Source: UBA6059 sp040219045 (GTDB lineage: Bacteria > Bacteroidota > Bacteroidia > Cytophagales > Cyclobacteriaceae). From it: a stretch of 64,000 bases of DNA. Shown here one piece after another: positions 17,108 through 24,729 of the stretch. The notes beneath the pieces are model-generated. The model was not told where the DNA came from and searched no databases. It saw nothing but the letters and a program-made list of their open reading frames with translations. How positions within the stretch are numbered: the stretch's first letter is position 1; each line of letters opens with the position of its first letter. A program made the position numbers and the translations under genes. The stretch spans positions 2,604,001 through 2,668,000 of the forward strand of contig OZ245881.1 of the NCBI GenBank assembly GCA_965229505.1, written 5' to 3'.

Positions 17108-18349
17108 ATGATGAATATTCTTTATCTCACCTATGACGGCCTGACTGACCCATTAGGTCAATCTCAGATATTACCATATATATATAGATTGAGTGAGCAT
17201 GGGTATAGATTGACCGTCATCAGCTTCGAAAAGGATATAGAGACGAAACAGATGGAGGTTCTAAGGATACTATTGGACTCCAAGGGAATAGCATGGACTC
17301 CTTTGAGCTATACGCGACGGCCACCTGTCGTTTCCACGCTTTATGATATATGGAGGCTACAGAAAACCGTACATGATCTTCATCAGCGAGTTAAATTTGA
17401 TCTGGTACATTGTCGTAGCTACGTTACCGCACTGGTTGGCCGAAGGCTCAAAAGGAAATCTGATGTACCATTCGTTTTCGATATGCGTGGTTTCTGGGCA
17501 GATGAAAGGGTAGATGGTGGACTTTGGAACTTGTCGAACCCCATCTACAAGGCGGTTTTTTACTATTTCAAAGGTCAGGAAAAAGTACTCCTTCGTGAAG
17601 CAGATCATATCATCAGCCTTACTCATAAGGCTATTTCAATTATCCAGAATTGGGTGCCTGATCGTGTACCCTTACCGGTAACTGTAGTACCGACCTGCGT
17701 GGATACAACGCAATTTGACCCTGAGATTGTTGATCAAAGTGATATTAACCATCTCCGTGCGCAGTTGGATATTCATCCGGACGAATTTGTACTTACTTAT
17801 TTAGGTTCATTAGGTACCTGGTACCTTGTGGAAGAGATGCTTGATTTTTTTCTCCTTATTCGAAAAAAAATCCCAAAATCTAGAATGTTAGTAGTAACCA
17901 AAGACGATCCTGAGATGATTTTGAAATTTGCTGTTAATCATGGCTTAACGAAGGAGGCAATCATCATCACATCGTCTGATAGGGAACAGGTACCGCTCCA
18001 TATTCTGATAAGCAACTGGACGATCTTCTTCATCCAACCATTCTTCTCTAAGGCTGCATCCGCCCCGACGAAGATGGCGGAGATCATTAGCATGGGTAAG
18101 CCTATAGTATTCAACCTGGGAGTAGGGGACATGGATAAATTTAATTCCGAATATGACCTGGGTAGAGGTGTTGAACTTTCGAATCTGGAGGCAGTTGCCG
18201 AGGCGGTTGATTACATATGTGCAAATCCCTTCAAGAAAGTAGAAACGACACTGGTCAATGACCACTACACCCTCTCCGACGGTATCAACAAAATTGATAA
18301 GGTTTATACGATGTTAACGAGCCAAAAGCCTCGAACGAATGATCAATAG
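17108..18349 (+). CDS. Family 4 glycosyltransferase
   Basis: Intact GT-B enzyme of 413 residues. The N-terminus ILYLTYDGLTDPLGQSQILP is shared with the pseudogene at 7599-8752. FDMRGFWADERVDGGLWNLS near residue 125 and DHIISLTHKAISII near residue 170 are further shared blocks. The donor domain has LTYLGSLGTWYLVEEML near residue 230 and FSKAASAPTKMAEIISMGKP near residue 315. It sits alone on the plus strand between the divergent Wzm/Wzt pair and the convergent membrane protein, and its last 36 bp overlap the 3' end of that gene. An ATG one codon later is equally possible. Confidence 0.9.
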   Translation: MMNILYLTYDGLTDPLGQSQILPYIYRLSEHGYRLTVISFEKDIETKQMEVLRILLDSKGIAWTPLSYTRRPPVVSTLYDIWRLQKTVHDLHQRVKFDLVHCRSYVTALVGRRLKRKSDVPFVFDMRGFWADERVDGGLWNLSNPIYKAVFYYFKGQEKVLLREADHIISLTHKAISIIQNWVPDRVPLPVTVVPTCVDTTQFDPEIVDQSDINHLRAQLDIHPDEFVLTYLGSLGTWYLVEEMLDFFLLIRKKIPKSRMLVVTKDDPEMILKFAVNHGLTKEAIIITSSDREQVPLHILISNWTIFFIQPFFSKAASAPTKMAEIISMGKPIVFNLGVGDMDKFNSEYDLGRGVELSNLEAVAEAVDYICANPFKKVETTLVNDHYTLSDGINKIDKVYTMLTSQKPRTNDQ

Positions 18350-19618
18350 TCCACTCACAAAAAAGGGTATGAGCGGCAGTTTATACCTGACAAGCGTACC
18401 ATAGTTGTAACTCGTAATACCGATTGCGAAAGCAAAAATAATTGAAAAGATAAAAGCAAACTGCAGGTAGGGGTGGCTGACAATTAAATTAAGTACACTG
18501 GCCCATCGAAACTTGAATATCACATAAAGCACAAAAAATAGCAATAGCGTGTTTTCAAGTGCAGACAGGAGCATAACCACATTGTTGACTTGCCAAAGCT
18601 GAGGGCCAAACAACGCTACCCATACCGCTGAGGGTGCATACCTGAAAGTACCAGCCAATGTGCCGTCCAGTTCTCCAAGATAATAACCCGAGCCCCCCTG
18701 CTGCTCACTCACGTAGTAGAGGTATTCGGCATTGATCTTAGTGTACTTTCCGATATTGTCCAGATCATATTGAGCGTCACCTGCGGTGATATTAATTCCA
18801 ATGTAATATGCAGTGTAAAGAGTGGGCACCACAAGAATGGGAATAGCCATCCATTTGAGTATTTTATTTTTTACGGCACGCATATTTTCACCATAGATCC
18901 AGAAAATAGCAGGCGGAAGAAAGGCCAATAGCATAAAGGACCGAATGCTTCTCAATAGCAGAAAGAAGACTATGAAAATCAACAATGAAATCATCAAGTC
19001 TTCCCTGACGATAAAAAGCTTGTAAAATCCGTAGAACATCCAGGCCAGGCAAGCCAGAGCAATAGTGTCCTTCATCAATCCTGAACCCCAGAAGAAAACT
19101 GAAGGGATAAAGAAGATGGCGATCGCGAACTCCCTATATAAACCTTTATAAAGTCGATTAAGCACGCTGTATAGAGCCCACAAACCGGAGAAGCAAAAGG
19201 CAGCAAAACAAAGTGCAATAGAAGAGTAGGTGTTAAACGTAAATAGACCAAATACCGCGCTAATCCTTGATATTGTAAACTCAGAAGTAGCTCGATACCA
19301 GATTAATCGCCTTGTATAGAGATAGGTATCAGGCTCAAAAGAACCATTGGCTAACAATACTTTGACTCCCGTGAATGGAGAGTCTAGAAAGGAGCTGAAA
19401 ATGATAGAGCCATCGCGATAGTAATTGTAGGTGTCACCACCGCTGTAATAAAACTGGTAGATCATCCCTAGCGCTATCGCTCCGAAGAATTTAGCCGATA
19501 GCGCGGGGATAAAGTACTTCTTGGTTTCTGGAGTAGTGACACTCGGACGAATGATATAGGCCAGGAAGTAAAAAATGGCCAGATAGATAGGCGTGATGAG
19601 TAAGTCCTGAATTGTCAT
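18314..19618 (-). CDS. Multipass membrane protein, possible polysaccharide polymerase or ligase
   Basis: Integral membrane protein of about 434 residues with ten or more hydrophobic segments, for example LLITPIYLAIFYFLAYII at the N-terminus and LLIFIVFFLLL in the middle. A long loop (about residues 270-340, YDLDNIGKYTKINAEYLYYV) lies between late membrane segments, the layout seen in Wzy polymerases and WaaL/EpsG-like proteins. No diagnostic motif is visible, so the role rests on topology and on its place in a glycan locus. A frame from 19663 exists, but the ATG at 19618 starts just before the first membrane segment. The 3' end overlaps the convergent glycosyltransferase by 36 bp. Confidence 0.7.
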   Translation of the reverse strand: MTIQDLLITPIYLAIFYFLAYIIRPSVTTPETKKYFIPALSAKFFGAIALGMIYQFYYSGGDTYNYYRDGSIIFSSFLDSPFTGVKVLLANGSFEPDTYLYTRRLIWYRATSEFTISRISAVFGLFTFNTYSSIALCFAAFCFSGLWALYSVLNRLYKGLYREFAIAIFFIPSVFFWGSGLMKDTIALACLAWMFYGFYKLFIVREDLMISLLIFIVFFLLLRSIRSFMLLAFLPPAIFWIYGENMRAVKNKILKWMAIPILVVPTLYTAYYIGINITAGDAQYDLDNIGKYTKINAEYLYYVSEQQGGSGYYLGELDGTLAGTFRYAPSAVWVALFGPQLWQVNNVVMLLSALENTLLLFFVLYVIFKFRWASVLNLIVSHPYLQFAFIFSIIFAFAIGITSYNYGTLVRYKLPLIPFFVSGLLIIRSRLLAR

Positions 19619-19959
19619 GGGGCATCTCAAATATAGCAGTTCTACATCATTCATATGAAACAAGCCGGGTGTGGCTAAAGATTTGATTCACCTTTTCTTT
19701 AAGCCCCTACAAGTCACCCCGTAAGGGGTTTTATACATCGAGCCAGTCAGTAGTATTTATAAGATGCCTCCGGCATGACTGGTTTGGGAAGCTTTGCTGT
19801 GAACATCAACCTATTCTTTCCCCCCTCAGTGTCGCTCGTAGAGAACCATGAGAACCCTTAACCAAAGTGGGTATAGTCATCATCTTTGGAGGTTGGTCGA
19901 CTTAACATGAAGCTATGTGTATAAAGTTGGCTATTTTTGTGTATCAATCTTCAGATGAA
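19619..19959. other. Intergenic region with a nested hairpin
   Basis: About 340 bp without a convincing gene. It holds a short hairpin ACCCC-GTAA-GGGGT at 19716-19729 and a nested structure at 19741-19784: outer arms AGCCAGTC/GACTGGTT and inner arms ATGCC-TCC-GGCAT. The right end carries the probable promoter of the toxin-antitoxin pair. Confidence 0.5.
19932..19939 (+). promoter_or_regulatory. -7 element for the VapBC-like operon
   Basis: TATTTTTG matches the Bacteroidota -7 consensus TANNTTTG. Transcription would begin around 19945, before the ATG at 19960. This argues against the longer frame that starts at 19915. No TTG lies at the ideal upstream spacing, so the element is only partly supported. 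Confidence 0.4.
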
Positions 19960-20166
19960 ATGAGAACGAATATCGAGTTAGATGATGAACTTCTAGAGGA
20001 ATACATCAAGTTGAGTGGTGCTAAGACGAAAAAAGAGGCTGTCAATGATGCTTTAAGGAAAGCTGTTGCCTATTATTCAAGGCTGGATATACTCTCTCTA
20101 AAGGGGAAAATAAAATGGGAAGGCAATCTTGATGCTGTGAGATCCTATGATAAATGGCAGGACTGA
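19960..20166 (+). CDS. VapB-type antitoxin
   Basis: Small protein of 68 residues with the VapB/DUF2191 layout: MRTNIELDDELLEEYIKLSG forms the N-terminal ribbon-helix-helix-like DNA-binding part, KTKKEAVNDALRKAV the second helix, and LKGKIKWEGNLDAVR the C-terminal toxin-binding tail, which is very typical. It would neutralise the PIN-domain toxin encoded next and repress the operon. The longer frame from 19915 is rejected because it begins upstream of the likely promoter and the family start is at MRTNIEL. It overlaps the toxin gene by 13 bp. Confidence 0.85.
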   Translation: MRTNIELDDELLEEYIKLSGAKTKKEAVNDALRKAVAYYSRLDILSLKGKIKWEGNLDAVRSYDKWQD

Positions 20167-20558
20167 TTTGCGACACATCCATTTGGATTGATTTCTTTCA
20201 TGGGGAGGACACTGAAAAAGTCAATTACTTGATTGATTCGATTTCAAATGATAATCCAATCTATACGTGCCCAACTATTATTCAGGAACTACTCCAAGGA
20301 ATTAGGAATGATGGTCAATTTGGCTTGGTAGAGGAAAAAATGGCCTTTTTCCCTTGCCTGGACAACCAATGGCTCAATGCTAGTATAGGAGCTGCTGATC
20401 TTTATCGAAGAATACGAAAAAGGGGAGTGACCATTAAAAAACCCAACGATTGTTTAATAGCATGGTATGCCATTGAATACAATCTTCCTCTCCTTCATAA
20501 TGATAAGGATTTTGAACTGATAGCTGAATTTTCTGCCTTGAAATCGCTCAATGCATGA
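20154..20558 (+). CDS. vapC: VapC-type PIN-domain toxin
   Basis: PIN-domain endoribonuclease of 134 residues. The four acidic positions expected at the active site are visible: ICDTSIWIDFFHG at the N-terminus, IIQELLQGI near residue 42, KKPNDCLIAWYAIEYNLPLL near residue 100, and HNDKDFELIAEF near residue 118. VapC toxins cut tRNA or rRNA when the antitoxin is lost. The gene overlaps the antitoxin by 13 bp and the following glycosyltransferase by 4 bp (ATGA). It is unusual for a toxin-antitoxin operon to be coupled to a glycan gene. Confidence 0.9.
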   Translation: MAGLICDTSIWIDFFHGEDTEKVNYLIDSISNDNPIYTCPTIIQELLQGIRNDGQFGLVEEKMAFFPCLDNQWLNASIGAADLYRRIRKRGVTIKKPNDCLIAWYAIEYNLPLLHNDKDFELIAEFSALKSLNA

Positions 20559-21631
20559 ACATCCTCTTCCTCACACCGTACCCGAAAGGTTCAGCACCCT
20601 CACAGCGCTTTCGTTTTGAGCTATTTTTTGAAGCGCTGAGAGCAAAGGGATGGAGCTATCAGGTCAAGAGCTTCTGGGATGAGAAGACATGGCACAAGCT
20701 TTATGAAGGAGGCTCGATTTGGATAAAAACCATTGGGTTGATCAAAGGCTTTGGCAGGCGCAAATGGCTTATGCTTAACCTCAAGGGTTATGACATTATT
20801 TTCATCCATCGTGAAGCCGCTCCTATAGGCCCACCGGTATTTGAGTGGTTCATCGCCAAAATGCTCAGGAAGAAGATCGTATATGACTTTGATGACGCGA
20901 TCTGGCTACCCAACACCTCTGACCATAACAGCATTGCAGGCCGACTGAAATGGCACAGCAAGGTAGGCGCAATATGTCGATGGAGCTGGAAAGTATCGGT
21001 AGGAAATGAATACCTCTCAAACTACGCGATGCAGCACAATCAGCGTGTCAAAATACTACCCACAGTTGTCGACACGGCCGTTCATAAACCTACCGTGGAA
21101 GGGCAAGAGCCAATGGCCAAAAACCAAATGCCAGTACTTGGCTGGACGGGATCTCATTCAACACTTAAGTATCTCACACTATTAGTTCCGGTTCTTCAGA
21201 GGCTTCAGCAAAAACATGAATTCACCTTTTTGGTAATAGCTGACCAGGATCCTGGGCTGCCATTGAAGCACTATAGATTTATCAAATGGTCAAAGGATAA
21301 GGAGATAGAAGACTTAAATGAACTGGACATTGGCCTGATGCCTCTCGAAGATGATCAATGGTCCAAAGGTAAATGTGGCTTTAAGGCCATTCAGTATGGA
21401 GCAGTCGGAATTCCCGCACTGGTTTCTCCGGTAGGAGTAAACCAGGAGATAGTCGAACATGGCGTTACGGGATTTCATTGCAGTACTGATAAGGATTGGG
21501 AGACAGCCATATCAACCCTAATTGCAAATCAAGAACTACGCCTTAAGATGGGCCAAGCCGGCCGAAAGCGAATTAGCAAACACTATTCGGTCGAGTCTGA
21601 AAAGGAAAGGTTCCTCGCACTTTTCGGCTAA
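20555..21631 (+). CDS. Family 4-like glycosyltransferase
   Basis: GT-B glycosyltransferase of 358 residues. The N-terminus NILFLTPYPKGSAPSQRFRF is typical of a subgroup of family 4 enzymes in Bacteroidota. FIHREAAPIGPPVFEWFIAK and KIVYDFDDAIWLPN near residue 110 belong to the acceptor domain. LGWTGSHSTLKYLTLLVPVL near residue 190 and the donor segment EHGVTGFHCSTDKDWETAI near residue 308 complete it. The ATG overlaps the toxin stop, so ribosomes finishing vapC may begin this gene. It is the last gene of the polysaccharide region. Confidence 0.87.
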   Translation: MNILFLTPYPKGSAPSQRFRFELFFEALRAKGWSYQVKSFWDEKTWHKLYEGGSIWIKTIGLIKGFGRRKWLMLNLKGYDIIFIHREAAPIGPPVFEWFIAKMLRKKIVYDFDDAIWLPNTSDHNSIAGRLKWHSKVGAICRWSWKVSVGNEYLSNYAMQHNQRVKILPTVVDTAVHKPTVEGQEPMAKNQMPVLGWTGSHSTLKYLTLLVPVLQRLQQKHEFTFLVIADQDPGLPLKHYRFIKWSKDKEIEDLNELDIGLMPLEDDQWSKGKCGFKAIQYGAVGIPALVSPVGVNQEIVEHGVTGFHCSTDKDWETAISTLIANQELRLKMGQAGRKRISKHYSVESEKERFLALFG

Positions 21632-21663
21632 TATTAAAACGTACCAGTTCAGCTTCCGTGAAA

Positions 21664-21726
21664 ACAACTAACAACTAACAACTAACAACTAACAACTAAC
21701 AACTAACAACTAACAACTAACAACTA
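21664..21726. repeat. Nine tandem copies of ACAACTA
   Basis: Perfect 7-bp tandem repeat, nine units, in the 97-bp space between two convergent genes. The array ends 2 bp before the stop codon of the TPR gene. Because 7 is not a multiple of 3, copy-number change would shift any frame reading through it, but the repeat lies outside both coding regions. Confidence 0.95.
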
Positions 21727-21728
21727 AC

Positions 21729-22931
21729 CTACATTTCCTTCATGGCCTCCCGTGCTCGCTTATTAGCATCATCACTTCGGCTTGTACGCTTTCTTACCTC
21801 TTTGTAGTAGTCTTTAGCCAGTGCATCGTCCTCTTCATTTTCAGCAAGTTTGCCCAGGCTGAGTAGGGAGTAAACCGTATACCCTCGTTCTGTATCTCCC
21901 GTGGCATCTCCGTACTCTACAGCAAGCTGATAGTACTTCTTGGCTTTCTCGGGCTTGTTCCAGTTCTTATAGATCTCTCCTAAAAAGAAAGTAGCGTATC
22001 GTGCACTGTTAAATTCGTAACCTGTGTAAGCACTATCGAGCCGGTGAAGTATCGAAAGCGCCTCTTTTTCGCATGCCCTGTAGCGGCCAGTATGATACAA
22101 GAGCCTTGCATAGTAGCGGTGGAAATAGGGGTTCATAGGATAAGTCTCCGCCAGATACTGCGAGATTTGGAGACTTTCCAAAGATCCATCGGGCTCAGTC
22201 GATAATATCCTCATCAGGAAGTATTGTGCTTCTGTACGGGTGTAGAACGCATTGCGAGAAACTTGTTTGAGCTGTTGTATCCCAAGTTCTTTGTCGCCCT
22301 TTTCGAAGAATATCATCATCGGCTTCAATATCGGATAGTTCTCCGGCACCCATTCACGGTAGTAGTTGAAGAGCCCATCCCCGAAAAGCAACTCCGGGCT
22401 GAATTCCTCATTGTCTCTTATTTCATCTAGATAGTTGAGTGCGTTTTTGCCGGCTACAGCCGCTTTCCGCCAATTACGGCGCTCTGATTCCAATCTTCCT
22501 ATGAAGGAGTAAGTAGCAGCTAAAAAAAAGGCTCCTTCTACCTCACTACCTTCTTCATAGATGCGCTCGGAAAGCACCAATGCAGTATCCATATAAGCCT
22601 TGAACTCATCATCGTATCGTGTCACATCCAGATCTGGCATGATTCTCCACCACTGACTGAGGCCCATTAGAAAATAGGGTAATGGATGCCAGCCGTACTT
22701 CTGTTTTAGCCACCGAAACTGCTTGTCGGCCTCTCCAAACTGGAAGTTGTACATGTCGTTGATTGCCTGATTGGCGTCCATCTGTATCTGCTCATCAAGG
22801 AGGAGCAAAGGGATCGAATCAGGAGGGTTGGACAAGGTGCGTGATCCTGTCGCATGCTCACCTTCTGTGGCCTGAACATACAGAAACTGAAAGCATAATA
22901 GCACACCAATAATCACTCGCCTCAACTGCAT
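21729..22931 (-). CDS. Secreted tetratricopeptide-repeat protein
   Basis: Protein of 400 residues with a signal peptide (RRVIIGVLLCFQFLYVQA) and several TPR-like helix pairs. Examples are YNFQFGEADKQFRWLKQKYG near residue 61, FFLAATYSFIGRLESERRNW near residue 134, RYYARLLYHTGRYRACEKEA near residue 279, and FFLGEIYKNWNKPEKAKKYY near residue 317. Such periplasmic TPR proteins act as assembly or scaffold factors; no enzyme motif is visible. It converges on the last glycosyltransferase and is divergent from the Lrp gene, with about 400 bp between them. Confidence 0.8.
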   Translation of the reverse strand: MQLRRVIIGVLLCFQFLYVQATEGEHATGSRTLSNPPDSIPLLLLDEQIQMDANQAINDMYNFQFGEADKQFRWLKQKYGWHPLPYFLMGLSQWWRIMPDLDVTRYDDEFKAYMDTALVLSERIYEEGSEVEGAFFLAATYSFIGRLESERRNWRKAAVAGKNALNYLDEIRDNEEFSPELLFGDGLFNYYREWVPENYPILKPMMIFFEKGDKELGIQQLKQVSRNAFYTRTEAQYFLMRILSTEPDGSLESLQISQYLAETYPMNPYFHRYYARLLYHTGRYRACEKEALSILHRLDSAYTGYEFNSARYATFFLGEIYKNWNKPEKAKKYYQLAVEYGDATGDTERGYTVYSLLSLGKLAENEEDDALAKDYYKEVRKRTSRSDDANKRAREAMKEM

Positions 22932-23330
22932 TCTACAAATTTCTCAAACACTGCCTCAAAATTCCCTACAAAGCACATATAAATCTGTTTTGAAAACGTA
23001 CTTCCGGAGTTTTTAGTTTTGTGACCGGCGAATCAAATTGGGTATAATTGATCTAATAGCTGAGTCTTCTTTTTCTGGTAAGCACAGCGCAGCTTTTGAC
23101 CCTACCGGAATAATGTTTCGCCCTAACTAGAGCCTGTCCGTAAAGTCAAGAGTCTGGTTTAGAATATTCGATATCGGATATTATATACTGACTCTACATA
23201 AGGATATTTGGCAAATCGGTTGTTTACTTCTAGAATGTAATTATTTGTATCTATCAATGAATTGATTTTAGAATAATTACTAATGTTGATACATTTGCGG
23301 CAAATAATATTTTGTAATTAGTCAATAGAG
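22932..23330. other. Divergent promoter region with a near-perfect palindrome
   Basis: About 400 bp between the TPR gene (minus) and the Lrp gene (plus). The main feature is AATATTCGATATCGGATATT at 23163-23182, a 20-bp palindrome with one mismatched pair, about 150 bp before the Lrp start. TACATTTG at 23290-23297 matches the -7 element TANNTTTG for the Lrp gene, with no TTG at the ideal distance. CCTACCGGAA is at 23101-23110. Confidence 0.5.
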
Positions 23331-23804
23331 ATGGCGAGTAACATAAAAATTGATCAAACAGACAGGAAAATACTGGAGATTCTTCAGGCCAACGCAAAGA
23401 TTACCAATGCGCAGCTCTCCAAGGAGATTGGACTTTCTCCGGCACCTACCCTCGAGCGCGTCAAGAAATTAGAGAACTCGGGTGTAATCAAAAGCTATCA
23501 TGCCAAATTGGACACGGGTACCATCGGACTTGGTGTCAATACATTCGTGATGGTTACCCTCAAAGGACACAACAAGAAGAATATTGATCTCTTCCTTGAT
23601 GAGATTAACAAGATAGAGGATGTAATCGAATGCCATCATATCACCGGTTCTGGAGACTTCATCCTTCGTGTGATCGCCAAAGACATCACAGAGTATCAGA
23701 AACTGATGCTGGAAAAGGTCAGCGAGATAGAGGTAGTCGATAGCTTGCAATCAATGATCATCTTATCTACTTTCAAGGACAGCAAAGTAATGCCTATACC
23801 TTAG
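23331..23804 (+). CDS. Lrp/AsnC family transcriptional regulator
   Basis: Regulator of 157 residues. The N-terminal winged helix-turn-helix reads KIDQTDRKILEILQANAKIT followed by NAQLSKEIGLSPAPTLERVK. The C-terminal RAM/ligand-sensing domain includes GLGVNTFVMVTLKGHNKKNI, VIECHHITGSGDFILRVIAK and LSTFKDSKVMPIP. Lrp/AsnC proteins form octamers that sense amino acids or related metabolites. The phosphoribosyltransferase gene follows after 22 bp and is probably co-transcribed. The palindrome upstream could be an operator, possibly for autoregulation (inference). Confidence 0.93.
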   Translation: MASNIKIDQTDRKILEILQANAKITNAQLSKEIGLSPAPTLERVKKLENSGVIKSYHAKLDTGTIGLGVNTFVMVTLKGHNKKNIDLFLDEINKIEDVIECHHITGSGDFILRVIAKDITEYQKLMLEKVSEIEVVDSLQSMIILSTFKDSKVMPIP

Positions 23805-23826
23805 GCGATAATTCGGCAGTTGCCCC

Positions 23827-24327
23827 ATGAGAGATCTCATATACAGTGCGGATAAAGTAAAGAATACCATCCTGAGGATGGCCTTCGAAATTTATGAGCA
23901 CAATCTCCACGAAAGGGAGATTGTCATTGCAGGGATTAGAAATCAAGGCTATGAGTTAGCCCGACTCCTGAAGACAGAATTGGAGCAAATCTCCCCGATG
24001 AACATTTCCCTGATAGGAGTCAAGATGGATAAGCGTCAGCCCTATGCCAGCGATATCATTCTTGAGGGTGTGGAAAATGTAGCTCTGGATGACAAGGTAG
24101 TGATTGTGGTAGATGATGTGCTCAATTCCGGTAGGACCTTCGCCTACTGCCTCAAAGCACTCCTCAAATACAAATTTCGGAAGATCGAACTGGCCGTATT
24201 AGTCAATAGAAGCCACAAGCAGTTTCCCGTGTCAGCCAAGTACAAAGGCTATGATCTGTCCACGACCATCAGTGACTATGTAGAGGTGCAGATCACCGAC
24301 AAGGTCGACATCCAACTGCACGATTAA
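23827..24327 (+). CDS. PyrR-like phosphoribosyltransferase
   Basis: Type I phosphoribosyltransferase fold, 166 residues. The PRPP-binding loop is VVIVVDDVLNSGRTFAYCLK near residue 97. The N-terminal IVIAGIRNQGYELARLLKTE and the C-terminal LVNRSHKQFPVSAKYKGYDL resemble PyrR, the uracil phosphoribosyltransferase/pyr-operon attenuator family. It is 22 bp after the Lrp gene. No pyrimidine genes are nearby, so a role in pyr regulation is uncertain; a salvage or purely enzymatic role is also possible. Confidence 0.8.
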   Translation: MRDLIYSADKVKNTILRMAFEIYEHNLHEREIVIAGIRNQGYELARLLKTELEQISPMNISLIGVKMDKRQPYASDIILEGVENVALDDKVVIVVDDVLNSGRTFAYCLKALLKYKFRKIELAVLVNRSHKQFPVSAKYKGYDLSTTISDYVEVQITDKVDIQLHD

Positions 24328-24360
24328 GACTTAACTGTCGCCGGGTTCAACAACTAACCA

Positions 24361-24467
24361 GCCAAGGTTTGTGTCTTTCTCGCCAAGGTTTGTGTCCTCA
24401 CAAACCTTAACCTAACCCTAATATCTGAAACTCACTTATATAAGTCTCCTAGGCCAAGGTTTGAGTC
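24361..24467. repeat. Three copies of a 15-bp GCCAAGGTTTG repeat
   Basis: GCCAAGGTTTGTGTC occurs at 24361-24375 and 24382-24396, and GCCAAGGTTTGAGTC at 24453-24467. Inverted fragments (CAAACCTTA near 24400, CCAACCTTA near 24471) suggest hairpin formation. It lies just downstream of the phosphoribosyltransferase gene. Confidence 0.7.
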
Positions 24468-24510
24468 TCCACCAACCTTATCCTGTGGCGAAGTTTGTCT
24501 CCCTTAGCCG

Positions 24511-24711
24511 GGGCTGTGCAATAAGTCGAACTGCTTTAAAACTCACAGAATTTTGTATTGCTTGACATCTCAAATACACCCCTATAATCCCCTCAAGGGG
24601 ATAAATTCCGCCCTTGAGGCCGAACTGGAAGGGCGGTTAGGTGGGTGTTGCCAGCAGTATGCAGAAGAATATTTTGCAAAGTGTGAGCTTAAATGACTTA
24701 TTGCACAGCCC
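24511..24711. mobile_element. MITE-like element with terminal inverted repeats
   Basis: A 201-bp segment bounded by perfect 17-bp inverted repeats, GGGCTGTGCAATAAGTC at 24511-24527 and its complement at 24695-24711. Similarity continues inwards (CTTTAAAACTCACA on the left against ATTTAAGCTCACA on the right). No transposase is encoded. No clear target-site duplication is seen (AGCCG against AAACC). It ends 18 bp from the stop of the kinase-like gene. The best reading is a non-autonomous transposable element or a remnant. Confidence 0.72.
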
Positions 24712-24729
24712 AAACCTCATAACCGCCAC

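Noticed and set aside
19915..19959. Longer start for the antitoxin at 19915
   Set aside because: It begins upstream of the likely -7 element and adds residues not typical of VapB.
21664..21726. Tandem repeat considered as a CRISPR array
   Set aside because: Unit length is 7 bp with no spacers and no cas genes nearby.
24511..24711. Element considered as an integron attC or phage attachment site
   Set aside because: No integrase or cassette genes are nearby, and the terminal inverted repeats fit a transposable element better.
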